40,894 bases of DNA from Patescibacteria group bacterium (GTDB lineage Bacteria > Patescibacteriota > Saccharimonadia > UBA4664), in the NCBI GenBank assembly GCA_028288925.1, contig JAQGHG010000019.1, positions 136,047-176,940 on the forward strand, in the 5' to 3' direction. The notes below the pieces were generated by a model, which saw only the letters and a list, made by a program, of their open reading frames with translations, had not been told where the DNA came from and made no database searches. Each line of letters begins with the position of its first letter. The first letter of the stretch is position 1. Positions 8,051 to 16,739 of this stretch are shown piece by piece. The translations under genes were made by a program, and so were the position numbers.

Positions 8051-8662
8051 CTACACATTAAGGCGCGCCAGCGCCTTTTTGATGAGCTCATATCGGTACC
8101 CTTGCCGTCCCAAGTAAGCAATAAGCTTCTCGACCTCACGATATTGCGGCAATCGTTGCTTGCGCTCAATCACCTGCATCAACGACTGAAGCTCATCTTC
8201 GCTATCTACCTCGCTGAGCGCCGCTTCGATAGCCGGCCGTGCCACCCCTTTGGAGGCGAGCTCCCGCTCAAGCATCCGCCGGCTCCGCGGCCGCAACAGC
8301 TGACGGTTAGCGATCCAGCTCCTCGCAAATTCTTCGTCATTAAGAAGACCCACTCCTTCAAGCCGGCTCAACGCATCGCCAGCCTCCGAGTCCTTCGCGC
8401 CTTTACGGCGCAGGTAGTCCTCTACCTCCCGCCGGCTACGCGGACGGATAGCCAAAAAGCGAACGGCCCAGGCATACGCCTTGGACCGTTCCGCTTGTGT
8501 CTGATATTCGGCTACCTCTTCCGAACTCAGCGATTGGCCGGTTCTCAACCCACTCGTGCTCAGATCTAAATCGGATAGAGCGAAGGCGTAGATCCCATCA
8601 AGGTAAATATTGAACCGGGCCTCTTTGCTCTTCTGGCGCTTGATATCAGTAATGACTGGCAT
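8051..8662 (-). CDS. recX: Regulatory protein RecX
   Basis: RecX binds RecA filaments and limits their activity. The 203-residue protein shows the three-helix repeats, including AWAVRFLAIRPRSRREVEDYLRRKG, LLNDEEFARSWIANR and GYRYELIKKAL. An N-terminal beta extension of about 60 residues is of the type found in Bacillus RecX. It starts 16 bases after the recA stop and is presumably co-transcribed with recA. Confidence 0.93.
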   Translation of the reverse strand: MPVITDIKRQKSKEARFNIYLDGIYAFALSDLDLSTSGLRTGQSLSSEEVAEYQTQAERSKAYAWAVRFLAIRPRSRREVEDYLRRKGAKDSEAGDALSRLEGVGLLNDEEFARSWIANRQLLRPRSRRMLERELASKGVARPAIEAALSEVDSEDELQSLMQVIERKQRLPQYREVEKLIAYLGRQGYRYELIKKALARLNV

Positions 8663-8678
8663 CTCTAGTCATCCAGTC

Positions 8679-9731
8679 CTAAGAACTCGCCGCTATTTTC
8701 CTAATCTCTTTATCAAGCACAGCCATCAGCTCTTTGTGGTCCTTCAAGTACTGCTTAGCTGCCTCGCGGCCTTGACCGATCTTCTCTTCCTTGTAGGAGT
8801 ACCAGGCTCCGCTCTTGGCAATCTGCTCATACTTTACGGCCAGATCGATCAAGTCACCGGCTGTCGAAATCCCTTCATTGAACATGATATCGAACTCAGC
8901 CACTTTAAACGGCGCCGCCACCTTATTCTTGACCACCTTCACCTTCACGTGCTTGCCGATCGAAAGATCACCGTCTTTGATCTGCTCCGAGCCACGGATA
9001 TCCATTCTCACCGAAGCGTAATATTTAAGTGCCTGACCGCCGGCTGTGGTCTCCGGGTTGCCAAACATCACGCCGATCTTAATACGCAGCTGATTAATGA
9101 ACACCACCGTCGTCTTACTCTTGGAGATTACCCCCGTGAGCTTACGCAGCGCCTGGCTCATTAGCCGGGCTTGGAGACCAACGTGGGCGTCACCCATGTC
9201 GCCTTCGATCTCTGCCCGCGGTACCAGCGCCGCCACTGAGTCCACTACCACAATATCCACCGCCGAAGACCGTACCAGCGTTTCGACGATCTCGAGGGCT
9301 TGCTCACCGGTGTCCGGCTGTGAAATCAAGAGCGTATCAATATCCACCCCAATCCGGCCAGCATACTCTGGATCGAGCGCGTGCTCCGCGTCGATGTACG
9401 CCGCCACGCCGCCACTCTTCTGTACCTCGGCCACCGCGTGCAGTGCCAAGGTGGTCTTACCGCTCGACTCCGGCCCGTAAATCTCAATGATGCGCCCCTG
9501 CGGCAACCCACCGCCGAGCGCCAGGTCCAACGACAACGAGCCGGTCGGAATCGTTGCCACATCAATCTTATGCGCCTCACCGAGCTTCATAATTGAGCCC
9601 GCTCCAAACTGCTTTTCGATCTGAGCCATCGCCAGATCGATCGCCTTACTACGTTCGGCCTTCTCAGCCTCGCCCCGCTTATTAACCTTAGGATCCGTCA
9701 CTACCTTCTTCTCCGCTAGTTCAGTGCTCAT
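8679..9731 (-). CDS. recA: Recombinase RecA
   Basis: RecA forms ATP-dependent filaments on single-stranded DNA for strand exchange. Motifs are intact: Walker [30 protein letters not shown], and loop L2 [20 protein letters not shown]. The 350-residue length is normal, with a lysine-rich N-terminal extension before [24 protein letters not shown] lies seven bases before ATG. The promoter at 9766-9795 has consensus TTGACA. I see no LexA-type palindrome near it. Confidence 0.99.
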   Translation of the reverse strand: MSTELAEKKVVTDPKVNKRGEAEKAERSKAIDLAMAQIEKQFGAGSIMKLGEAHKIDVATIPTGSLSLDLALGGGLPQGRIIEIYGPESSGKTTLALHAVAEVQKSGGVAAYIDAEHALDPEYAGRIGVDIDTLLISQPDTGEQALEIVETLVRSSAVDIVVVDSVAALVPRAEIEGDMGDAHVGLQARLMSQALRKLTGVISKSKTTVVFINQLRIKIGVMFGNPETTAGGQALKYYASVRMDIRGSEQIKDGDLSIGKHVKVKVVKNKVAAPFKVAEFDIMFNEGISTAGDLIDLAVKYEQIAKSGAWYSYKEEKIGQGREAAKQYLKDHKELMAVLDKEIRKIAASS

Positions 9732-9765
9732 TGTACCGTCCTTTGATCACGTTATCTATAACAGG

Positions 9766-9795
9766 ATCATACCCGAACAAAAACCATACTGTCAA
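9766..9795 (-). promoter_or_regulatory. recA promoter
   Basis: TTGACA and TATGAT are spaced by 18 bases, giving a leader of about 30 bases with a ribosome site. It overlaps the divergent promoter of the NUDIX gene. Confidence 0.8.
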
Positions 9796-9806
9796 CACTT
9801 CCGCAA

Positions 9807-9815
9807 TGCTATACT
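9807..9815 (+). promoter_or_regulatory. Extended -10 promoter of NUDIX gene (leaderless)
   Basis: TGCTATACT forms an extended -10 box that ends seven bases before the ATG at 9823. No -35 match is obvious. Confidence 0.5.
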
Positions 9816-9822
9816 CAAACAC

Positions 9823-10272
9823 ATGCAACCAACACCCAATTTCGCCGTCACCGTCCGCGCCATCATTATCGACAAAGGCCAGCTCTTCATGGTCAAGCAC
9901 GAGCCCCAGTTCGACTACTACGCCCTCGCCGGCGGTAAGCTCGAACCCGGCGAGACTCTCGAAGCCGCCATGGCCCGCGAGCTCTTGGAAGAAACCGGCA
10001 TCGTAGCCGAGGTCGGCAACGCGCTCATCGTCAACGAATGGGTCAGCCCCACCAACCACCGCATCGAATTCTTCTACTGGGTCCGCAACGCCGCCGACTT
10101 CCGCCAGGCCGACCCCGCCAAAGCCACCCATGGCTTCGAGCTAGCCGGTTTTGCCTTCGGCGATCCCGCCGACGCTGAGTTCAACCTCCGCCCCAATTAC
10201 CTCCAGGGCAAATTCGCCCGCCTCGTCGAACTCGGCGAAGCCTACCCCCTAGAGATCGTTCGATCAACTTAG
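9823..10272 (+). CDS. NUDIX hydrolase
   Basis: A 149-residue NUDIX enzyme that cleaves nucleoside diphosphate-linked substrates. The Nudix box is complete: GGKLEPGETLEAAMARELLEETGI. The start at 9823 (MQPTPNFAVTVRAIII) is chosen over the track start at 9724 because it is preceded by a -10 box and because the longer version would overlap the recA promoter. It converges with the 396-aa gene, leaving three bases between the stops. The substrate is not predictable. Confidence 0.9.
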   Translation: MQPTPNFAVTVRAIIIDKGQLFMVKHEPQFDYYALAGGKLEPGETLEAAMARELLEETGIVAEVGNALIVNEWVSPTNHRIEFFYWVRNAADFRQADPAKATHGFELAGFAFGDPADAEFNLRPNYLQGKFARLVELGEAYPLEIVRST

Positions 10273-10275
10273 TGC

Positions 10276-11466
10276 CTAAGCAGCATGCATAGTAGTGTAA
10301 TCCGGTAAATCCACGATGTGGACATATTGCGGCTCCACTCGCTTAGTAAGTTGGATATCATGCCAGCCGAATTCCTTCATAATCAAAGCTATGGCCCGTG
10401 GTAAAGAAACTTCAGAGTCTCCAAATTTCCGAGCCTTCTCTTCGTAAGCTGCATAGCTCTGAATCATAGTCTTATCCTTACCGATTGCACGTCTTTCCAA
10501 AAGAGCCAGCTTGGGGCCGCTCTTCTCACCGGCCAACTCAAGCCAATGCTTCTCGAAAAAAGCCATCAAACGCTCACTCTCGGCTTCCGACAAGTTTGAG
10601 TAAGCCCCGGCAGCAATAGCCGCTTCATCCCGGAAAGACAGCTCGTGAATCCAACGCTCCATATTATCTCGCGCGGCAGCATAGTCACGACGAGCATAGG
10701 CTTTTATGTCGTAGCCTGGCCCGCCCATATTGTGGCTATCGGCCACAAACTGCGCAAACCACTCCGGCGAAGAGGCAGCATACCCATATATATTATCCGC
10801 ATCATCCCCCACCGAGATCGTACCCTCAGAACTGAGATGCGCCCAGCCGAGTGGATGTACCTCGCCCACCCGCTCACAAACATCGGAAATATCCTTGAGC
10901 TCTTTCTTATCCCACAAACGCATATGTGGATCGAGACCGTGCTCGCGAATAGATTCCTCAAAAACCCCATTAAAACTATGAAAATAATACCCCTGCGTTA
11001 TGAAATTATCTTTAACGTAGCCAAAAATCTGTTCCTTGGACTCATCCGTTTCCGAATCCCCTAACCCTAGCTTTGTCACCACAGCATCGACCAAAAGCTC
11101 ACACTTCTTGTGCTCAAAAGCATCATAGGATGTATAGTCAAGGCTCACTATCACAGGCTGCAGCTGGGACAAGTATCCTTCCAGGGCAGCTTCATCGCCA
11201 CCACCCATCGCCACCATATACTCCACCGCACAACCCAGAACTCTCTCGCGGTCATCATCCGGAAACAACCGCAATGTCTCCGCGAACCACTCCGAATCAA
11301 ACACCCGCGACATTTGTACCTCGATGGGCTCCGCTTCCCGTTTCTCTACTTCCGTATCGATGACCGCACCAGCCTCAGCTCCCTCCGGTTCAGCTGGGCC
11401 CAGCTCCGCATATTGCGCCGCTTGGCCAAACCCTCCCTGTTTCTCCGACTGATCCTGCTCCGTCAT
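10276..11466 (-). CDS. Protein of unknown function, 396 aa
   Basis: I do not recognise the family. The first 45 residues are acidic and disordered. The middle has YYFHSFNGVFEESIREHGLDP, followed by WDKKELKDISDVCERVG and GTISVGDDADNIYGYAASSPEWFAQFV. An HxF..G motif followed by an S-containing strand and an aromatic helix is reminiscent of ADP-ribosyltransferase-like folds, but this is a loose resemblance. No signal peptide or membrane segment. AAGGAGG precedes the ATG by four bases and the gene starts nine bases after the yajQ stop, so the two are co-transcribed. Confidence 0.6.
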   Translation of the reverse strand: MTEQDQSEKQGGFGQAAQYAELGPAEPEGAEAGAVIDTEVEKREAEPIEVQMSRVFDSEWFAETLRLFPDDDRERVLGCAVEYMVAMGGGDEAALEGYLSQLQPVIVSLDYTSYDAFEHKKCELLVDAVVTKLGLGDSETDESKEQIFGYVKDNFITQGYYFHSFNGVFEESIREHGLDPHMRLWDKKELKDISDVCERVGEVHPLGWAHLSSEGTISVGDDADNIYGYAASSPEWFAQFVADSHNMGGPGYDIKAYARRDYAAARDNMERWIHELSFRDEAAIAAGAYSNLSEAESERLMAFFEKHWLELAGEKSGPKLALLERRAIGKDKTMIQSYAAYEEKARKFGDSEVSLPRAIALIMKEFGWHDIQLTKRVEPQYVHIVDLPDYTTMHAA

Positions 11467-11475
11467 CTCGCCTCC

Positions 11476-11973
11476 TTAGCGGTAATTCTGGAAGTCCAGC
11501 GGAAAATCAAACTCGGCCGCCTTCAGCGCGGACATCACACCCTGCAAATCATCCTTACTGGTTGAGCTCACCCGCACACTGTCGCCCTGAATCTGCGCCT
11601 TAGCTTTAGGATACTGATCGCGAATCATCTTCGTGATCTGCTTAGCCTTATCCTGGTCCAAGCCCTTCTTAAACGGTACCGACCAGCGCATCTCTTTGCC
11701 GCCCTGTACCGGATCCGCGCTCACATCGAGCACCTTCAACGAAATATTCCGCTTAATCAGCTTGCTCTGGAACATATCCATCACCGCATCGAGCTGGTTC
11801 TTGGTCTCGCCCTCGATCTGCACGCCGGCCTTAGCATCCGTAAACTCAATCTTCGCCGCCGTACCCTTAAAATCATACCGCTGCCCAAGCTCCCGCTGCG
11901 CCTGGTCGACCGCGTTGGTCATCTCGCTTACGTCATAATCGCTTACTACATCAAATGAAAAATCTTTAGCCAC
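11476..11973 (-). CDS. yajQ: YajQ family nucleotide-binding protein
   Basis: A 165-residue YajQ/UPF0234 protein with two ferredoxin-like folds. It begins AKDFSFDVVSDYDVSEMTNAVDQA and contains ELGQRYDFKGTAAKIEF, both family signatures. Members bind nucleotides and, in Xanthomonas, cyclic di-GMP. The start is GTG with GGAG about eight bases upstream. It precedes the 396-aa unknown gene. Confidence 0.94.
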   Translation of the reverse strand: MAKDFSFDVVSDYDVSEMTNAVDQAQRELGQRYDFKGTAAKIEFTDAKAGVQIEGETKNQLDAVMDMFQSKLIKRNISLKVLDVSADPVQGGKEMRWSVPFKKGLDQDKAKQITKMIRDQYPKAKAQIQGDSVRVSSTSKDDLQGVMSALKAAEFDFPLDFQNYR

Positions 11974-11999
11974 ACCTGTCTCCTCTTGTCGGCCTTAGT

Positions 12000-12977
12000 T
12001 TACGGTATCACCGTATCCTTTGCAAAAGCCTGATTCCGCCGGATTTCGCCCTCTTTGCCCAAAGGGCTCAATTTCTTTCCCACCACAACCTTATTGGTAA
12101 TCGTCACGCTCGTCGCGCCGGCATTGCCCGTCGTGATGCTCACATCGTTTTTGCCGGTAAAGAGCTGGCTCTTACCGGCCACATACGTCCCGTTCCAGGC
12201 TGGCTGGCCATCCACCGTCACCACCACCGATGTGGTCTCCTTGACACTCACCGCCACCGCGATACCGTCAAACAAAGCCGCCGGCACCCCTACCTCGGCC
12301 GCATCCATCTTGGGCAATTTTGCCAGCACATTCCGCGTCACCGTCGTGCTTTTACCCAGCTTGCTCTTACTCGTCACGCGAATAGCATTTACCCCGTCTT
12401 GCAGAGCTACTTTCTCGCTAAAGTTGCCATCGGTGTCGGTCAGCACCGGTGAATCATTCACATTCACATCCGATCCCGGCGTGGTACGGCCACTCACGTC
12501 GATTACGCCCCCCGTAATCACCAGATCGCTCACCGGATTCGTCACCGCCAAGCTAGGCGCCGCCGCCAGCGACGAAAACTGCCACAGCAAGTACCACAGC
12601 ACCCCCAGCATCACCACTACACCGGCCAACACCGCCAACATGGGCCCCGTAAACACCAGCCGTTTCGGCCGCACCAACCGGGGCGCCTTGGTCTCCCCGA
12701 CGGCTAGGCCGCCCCGCTCCTCCACGTACTCGGCCGCTACCTTGTTGCCATCAAGCCCCAGGTGGTTCGCATAATGCTGCACAAACCCGCGCGAGTAAAT
12801 ATCATTGGGTAAGATTTCATAATTCCCCGACTCTAACGCGGTCAAAAACTTCCCGCGAATCTTGGTATCCACTTCTACCTGCGCCAAACTCAGCCGCAAC
12901 GCTTGCCGCCGGGTCTTGAGCATGGGACCAACGACGGCTGATTTTGGCTTGGATTGAGAAGGCTGTTCTTCGGGCAT
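12000..12977 (-). CDS. RodZ-like helix-turn-helix membrane protein
   Basis: A 325-residue protein with an N-terminal HTH_25 domain (LKTRRQALRLSLAQVEVDTKI...LESGNYEILP...YSRGFVQHYANHLGLD), one membrane helix near residues 112-133, and an extracellular part that contains an Ig-like bacterial domain (VTNPVSDLVITGGVIDVSGRT) and a C-terminal RodZ-type beta domain. RodZ links the MreB cytoskeleton to the wall machinery in rods; in cells without MreB the role is unclear. TGGTAGAAT ends six bases before the ATG, which predicts a leaderless mRNA. It lies just after ftsK. Confidence 0.88.
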   Translation of the reverse strand: MPEEQPSQSKPKSAVVGPMLKTRRQALRLSLAQVEVDTKIRGKFLTALESGNYEILPNDIYSRGFVQHYANHLGLDGNKVAAEYVEERGGLAVGETKAPRLVRPKRLVFTGPMLAVLAGVVVMLGVLWYLLWQFSSLAAAPSLAVTNPVSDLVITGGVIDVSGRTTPGSDVNVNDSPVLTDTDGNFSEKVALQDGVNAIRVTSKSKLGKSTTVTRNVLAKLPKMDAAEVGVPAALFDGIAVAVSVKETTSVVVTVDGQPAWNGTYVAGKSQLFTGKNDVSITTGNAGATSVTITNKVVVGKKLSPLGKEGEIRRNQAFAKDTVIP

Positions 12978-12983
12978 AAAAGT

Positions 12984-12992
12984 ATTCTACCA
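12984..12992 (-). promoter_or_regulatory. Extended -10 before the RodZ-like gene (leaderless)
   Basis: TGGTAGAAT on the minus strand, six bases before the start codon. Confidence 0.5.
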
Positions 12993-13011
12993 GGTAAGAC
13001 CGGGGTAGCGC

Positions 13012-15228
13012 CTACTCGTCGTAAGGCTCGGCCGGCCGCATGGTCTCCGCGCCGGCGCCCTCGGCCGCGTGAATCTGGCTCAGATCCGAAATCAGCACAT
13101 CGCGCGGCCGGGCGCCGTCGGCCGGCCCAATAATTCCGCGCTCCTCCAGCAGATCCAATAGCCGCGCCGCCCGCGCGTAGCCGATCCGCAGCCGCCGCTG
13201 CAACATGCTCGCCGACGCCTTGCCGGCCCGGAACACCGCCTCGGCCGCCTCATCAAACATATCATCATCCGGCTGGCCCAAGTCGCCACCGCCTCCGCCG
13301 CCCTTACCGATCGACACCTTTTGCGCCAATACTTCGTCGTTGTACTGTGGCGCCCGCGCCTCACGCAGATAATCCGTGATCGCCTTGGTTTCCTTCTCGC
13401 TCACATACACACCCTGGATACGCCGCGGCTTGATGAAATCGGGGCTCGAAAACAGCATGTCGCCCTTACCTAGCAGCTTCTCGGCGCCCATCTGGTCCAG
13501 AATCGTCCGCGAGTCAATCTGGCTCGCTACGCTAAACGCCAGCCGCGCCGGAATATTCGCCTTAATAATACCCGTGATCACGTCCACGCTCGGCCGCTGC
13601 GTCGCCAGTACCAGGTGGATACCCACGGCCCGCGCCATCTGCGCCAAGCGCACGATTAAGGTCTCCACATCCGCCGCCGCCAGCACCATCAGGTCCGCCA
13701 GTTCATCAATCACGATCACGATGTACGGCATCGCTTCACCCTTATGCGCCGTGTTGTACTCTACGATGTTGCGATTGCCGACCTCAGCCAGCAGCTTGTA
13801 CCGCCGCTCCATCTCAGCCACGCCCCATTTGAGCGCCGAGATACACTTCTCCGGCTCCACGATCACCGGCGTCAGCAGGTGTGGGATATCGTTATACAAG
13901 CCCAACTCCACGCGCTTCGGGTCTACCAAAATCAGCTTCATATCGGCCGGCGAATTACGGTACAGCAAGCTCGTCAGCAGTGTGTTAATCATCACCGATT
14001 TACCCGAGCCGGTCGCGCCCGCGATCAGCATGTGCGGCATCTTGGCCAAATCCGCGCTCATCGGTATGCCCGACACATCGCGCCCCAGCACAAATGTCAG
14101 GGGCTCTTTTTGGGCCTTGATCTCCGGCGCGCTCAGCACATCACGCAGCCGCACCGTGGCAATCGCCTTGTTCGGAATCTCCACGCCCACGGCGCTCTTG
14201 CCGGGAATCGGCGCCTCAATCCGGATCGGGTGCGCCGCCAAGCTCAATGCCAAGTTCGTATCCAATCCGGTAATCTTATTGAGCTTCACCCCGGCCGGCG
14301 GCGTAAACGTATACTGTGTGACCGTCGGTCCCACATTTACCTCGCCCATCTTCACATTAATGCCAAAGCTTTCCATCGTACTCTGGATAGTGTGCGCGTT
14401 AGCCTTCACGTCTCCGGCGTCAGCCTTGGTGCTAGTGACCTCCAAGAGATCGAGGTTGGGCGGAGTCCATTCTTCCTCGGAGTTGGCCGTCAGCGCCTCC
14501 TGTGGCACGTCAGGCGCGGGCACGGCGGGCTTCTTAATGCCACCACCACCCAAGTTCAGTTCGCCCCGCATCGGCAGCGACGTCACCGGGGCTCCGGAAT
14601 TATCGTTAACCGTCAGTTGTGCTAGCTCGGGCTTCACTTCAGCCTCGCCTTCTTCCTTGGGCTTGCCCTCACGGGTAAAGCCGGCCAGGATCGTGCTAAA
14701 TAACGCCTTCAAATTCGTATTGGTAGCCAAAATTAAGAAAATTGCTAGCAGCGCCAACAACACTATGCTCGAAGCCACTACGTTCAAAACATTGAGCATT
14801 GAGCTCGTGACGCCATAGCCCAAATACCCGCCGCCATTCCCAGCCGCTGCCCGTTCGGCCGCCAGTCCCGCCGGGATGCCTACATGAAACAATGCCGCCA
14901 AGCTCGTCAAAAAACCCAAAAACCCAAAGTAATTCAGCCCCCGCACCGTGTACCGGTCGGGCTGAAACAGCATCCAGGCCAAAGCCCCAAACACCACCGG
15001 CAGCAAATAAGCCGAATACCCCATAAACACCCTCAGGCCATGGAACATTCCCGTCACCAGTGTGCCGCCAAAATTGAAGCAGGCAAACGTCAGTAACAGC
15101 GCCATCGCCCCCAAAAACACCGCCGAGATCTCGCGCTGCGCCTCGGGCGAGAGCCGTGGCCCCGCCGCTTTAGTCCGGCGCCGGGCCGGCTTACGAGTAG
15201 TCTTCTTGGAGGGTTTCTTGGTAGCCAT
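13012..15228 (-). CDS. ftsK: DNA translocase FtsK
   Basis: FtsK pumps chromosomal DNA through the septum and acts on dimer resolution. A basic N-terminus (TKKPSKKTTRKPARRRTK) precedes four membrane segments between about residues 35 and 175, then a short linker. The motor holds Walker A GATGSGKSVMINTLL, Walker B YIVIVIDELADLM and ATQRPSVDVITG. The C-terminal gamma winged helix (ASMLQRRLRIGYARAARLLDLLEERG) recognises orienting DNA sequences. Length 738 is compact. TGATATAAT lies eight bases before the start, again predicting a nearly leaderless mRNA. Confidence 0.97.
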   Translation of the reverse strand: MATKKPSKKTTRKPARRRTKAAGPRLSPEAQREISAVFLGAMALLLTFACFNFGGTLVTGMFHGLRVFMGYSAYLLPVVFGALAWMLFQPDRYTVRGLNYFGFLGFLTSLAALFHVGIPAGLAAERAAAGNGGGYLGYGVTSSMLNVLNVVASSIVLLALLAIFLILATNTNLKALFSTILAGFTREGKPKEEGEAEVKPELAQLTVNDNSGAPVTSLPMRGELNLGGGGIKKPAVPAPDVPQEALTANSEEEWTPPNLDLLEVTSTKADAGDVKANAHTIQSTMESFGINVKMGEVNVGPTVTQYTFTPPAGVKLNKITGLDTNLALSLAAHPIRIEAPIPGKSAVGVEIPNKAIATVRLRDVLSAPEIKAQKEPLTFVLGRDVSGIPMSADLAKMPHMLIAGATGSGKSVMINTLLTSLLYRNSPADMKLILVDPKRVELGLYNDIPHLLTPVIVEPEKCISALKWGVAEMERRYKLLAEVGNRNIVEYNTAHKGEAMPYIVIVIDELADLMVLAAADVETLIVRLAQMARAVGIHLVLATQRPSVDVITGIIKANIPARLAFSVASQIDSRTILDQMGAEKLLGKGDMLFSSPDFIKPRRIQGVYVSEKETKAITDYLREARAPQYNDEVLAQKVSIGKGGGGGGDLGQPDDDMFDEAAEAVFRAGKASASMLQRRLRIGYARAARLLDLLEERGIIGPADGARPRDVLISDLSQIHAAEGAGAETMRPAEPYDE

Positions 15229-15236
15229 ACGTCCGC

Positions 15237-15245
15237 ATTATATCA
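15237..15245 (-). promoter_or_regulatory. Extended -10 of ftsK
   Basis: TGATATAAT on the minus strand, eight bases from the ATG at 15228. Confidence 0.55.
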
Positions 15246-15262
15246 GACCATAAGGAGAATCA

Positions 15263-16096
15263 TCACTTACGCTCAAACATAAGGATCTCAAACTCCCCCC
15301 GCACCCGTATCCGGCCGACCTCACCCAGGCGCTGTTTCTGTTCCGGCGTCAAAAACCAAGCGTTCGGCGTCATTTCTACCAAATCCAATACCGCCGGACC
15401 GGCCAGCTCTAGGGGCGCCGTCAGGACCTCGTGCTGCGCGAGCTTAAACTCACCCGCCAAGCCTTCTTCCACCAGCCGACGCTTATCCTCTTGGATCACC
15501 AGCAACGGCTGAATCTCCCGCAACTCCGCTAAGTGCCGTGTGGTCGGTATCACCACCACTAGCCTCCCATCACGCCGTAATATACGCGCAAACTCCGGTC
15601 CGTTTCTCGGTGCGAATACATCCAGCACCACATCCGCCGAACCATTCGCCAGCGGCAAGGAGCGGTTGGTATCTGCCACCGCAAAATGCACGCGAGGATA
15701 CTGCTTGGCTCCCAGCCGCACACCCTCCTTGGCAATATCCGTCGCGAAAGCCGCCACGCCGGGTACGTGCTCGCGAATTCCACCAATGTAATAACCTTCT
15801 CCGCAGCCGATCTCTGCTACCACTCTGGGCTTCAGCCCGGCAACCAAACTCACCAACCGCTGCCGCAACGGCTCATAGTAGCCGCCCGCGAAAAACCGCC
15901 TCCGCGCGGCCAGCATCTCCGGCGTATCACCCTTGTGCCCCGACCGCTGCCGCCCGGTCAGCAGATTCACGTAACCCTCGCGCGCCACATCAAATGTATG
16001 CCCGTTCACGCACACCAGCGAACCGCCCGCACTCTCTAGCGCTTCATTGCAGTTTGGACAAATCCAATTCCCTATCATTGCACTCATATTCATCAT
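15263..16096 (-). CDS. 23S rRNA (guanine-N1)-methyltransferase RlmA-type
   Basis: The N-terminus has a zinc ribbon, ICPNCNEAL...LVCVNGHTFDVAREGYVNLL, which is the RlmA/TlrB signature (Cys, Cys, Cys, His). A Rossmann methyltransferase domain follows with VVAEIGCGEGYYIGGI. RlmA methylates N1 of G745/G748 in 23S rRNA. Several in-frame starts exist (16096, 16093, 16087, 16078); 16096 is chosen because GATAAT lies six bases upstream, while the longer track start at 16138 would overlap the RAYT gene. Length 277 matches the family. It lies on the same strand just after the transposase. Confidence 0.88.
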   Translation of the reverse strand: MMNMSAMIGNWICPNCNEALESAGGSLVCVNGHTFDVAREGYVNLLTGRQRSGHKGDTPEMLAARRRFFAGGYYEPLRQRLVSLVAGLKPRVVAEIGCGEGYYIGGIREHVPGVAAFATDIAKEGVRLGAKQYPRVHFAVADTNRSLPLANGSADVVLDVFAPRNGPEFARILRRDGRLVVVIPTTRHLAELREIQPLLVIQEDKRRLVEEGLAGEFKLAQHEVLTAPLELAGPAVLDLVEMTPNAWFLTPEQKQRLGEVGRIRVRGEFEILMFERK

Positions 16097-16103
16097 TCCC
16101 ACA

Positions 16104-16613
16104 TTATCTGGGCACCGACTGCAACCAACCGGGCGCATTCGCCTGCCAATACAAGCTAGAGTAAGGATACCGCTTCACATCCGCGATGAGAACTTTGGGA
16201 TTCTGATGAATATACTGCTCCGCTTGATACAACTGCTCATCATCCCGCATTCTCACAGCCTTATACGAATCCTGGAATAAACTGCCGATTCGATCATACC
16301 GATGGTTAAAGTACCGCACATAGCTCGTACTCAAACAACGCATAAGACTCTCGATCCCTCGTTCACTCATCTGACGCACCAACAAATGAAAATGGTTTGG
16401 CATCAGACAGTACGCGGCCAGCTCAATCTGGTCCGAAAGATCCTTGTGAGGCCTCGCCCACGGTTCAGCCGGCAGCAAATATTGCTTGAGATAGCCCATA
16501 AACGCCCGATAGTCTCTATCATCCATAAACACCCGCCGCTTCTCCACCCCTCGGTTATAGAGGTGATAATAGTCACCCGCTACATACTGTTTGATGCTAT
16601 TTCTACTCGGCAT
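16104..16613 (-). CDS. REP-associated tyrosine transposase (RAYT, Y1/HUH type)
   Basis: A 169-residue IS200-like Y1 transposase. DYYHLYNRGVEKRRVF opens the fold, the HUH metal site is PNHFHLLV, and the region SLMRCLSTSYVRYFNHRY with the later YIHQNPK contains the catalytic tyrosine candidates. RAYTs are single-copy, domesticated relatives of IS200/IS605 enzymes that act on REP palindromes. Two GC-rich hairpins lie 60 bases upstream. No terminal repeats or second gene (TnpB) are seen, so this is not a whole insertion sequence. TATATT lies six bases before the ATG. Confidence 0.88.
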   Translation of the reverse strand: MPSRNSIKQYVAGDYYHLYNRGVEKRRVFMDDRDYRAFMGYLKQYLLPAEPWARPHKDLSDQIELAAYCLMPNHFHLLVRQMSERGIESLMRCLSTSYVRYFNHRYDRIGSLFQDSYKAVRMRDDEQLYQAEQYIHQNPKVLIADVKRYPYSSLYWQANAPGWLQSVPR

Positions 16614-16619
16614 GCTTTG

Positions 16620-16648
16620 AATATACCGAACAAGGAACGAACATGCAA
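16620..16648 (-). promoter_or_regulatory. RAYT promoter (leaderless)
   Basis: TTGCAT and TATATT are 17 bases apart; the -10 ends six bases before the ATG at 16613. Confidence 0.65.
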
Positions 16649-16673
16649 TTCGAAAAGGGCGGATCTTCGTCCA

Positions 16674-16737
16674 AGGAGCCTCCTCTCCGAAGGAGGCTCC
16701 TGAGCCAGGGAGGCTCCCGGCTCGGGGAGCCTCCTCA
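16674..16737. repeat. Two adjacent REP-like hairpins
   Basis: Arms AGGAGCCTCCT (16674-16684) and AGGAGGCTCCT (16691-16701) form a perfect 11-bp hairpin with a six-base loop. GGAGGCTCCC (16709-16718) and GGGAGCCTCC (16725-16734) form a second 10-bp hairpin. All four arms are versions of one 10-base word in alternating orientation, as in REP/BIME elements. The pair begins at the RNase J stop codon and lies upstream of the RAYT gene. It could also help end rnj transcription, although a good T-tract is missing. Confidence 0.7.
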
Positions 16738-16739
16738 GC

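Noticed and set aside
9732-9822. LexA-type operator near recA
   Set aside because: GTTCG and GATC words are present but do not form the spaced palindrome of a known LexA box.
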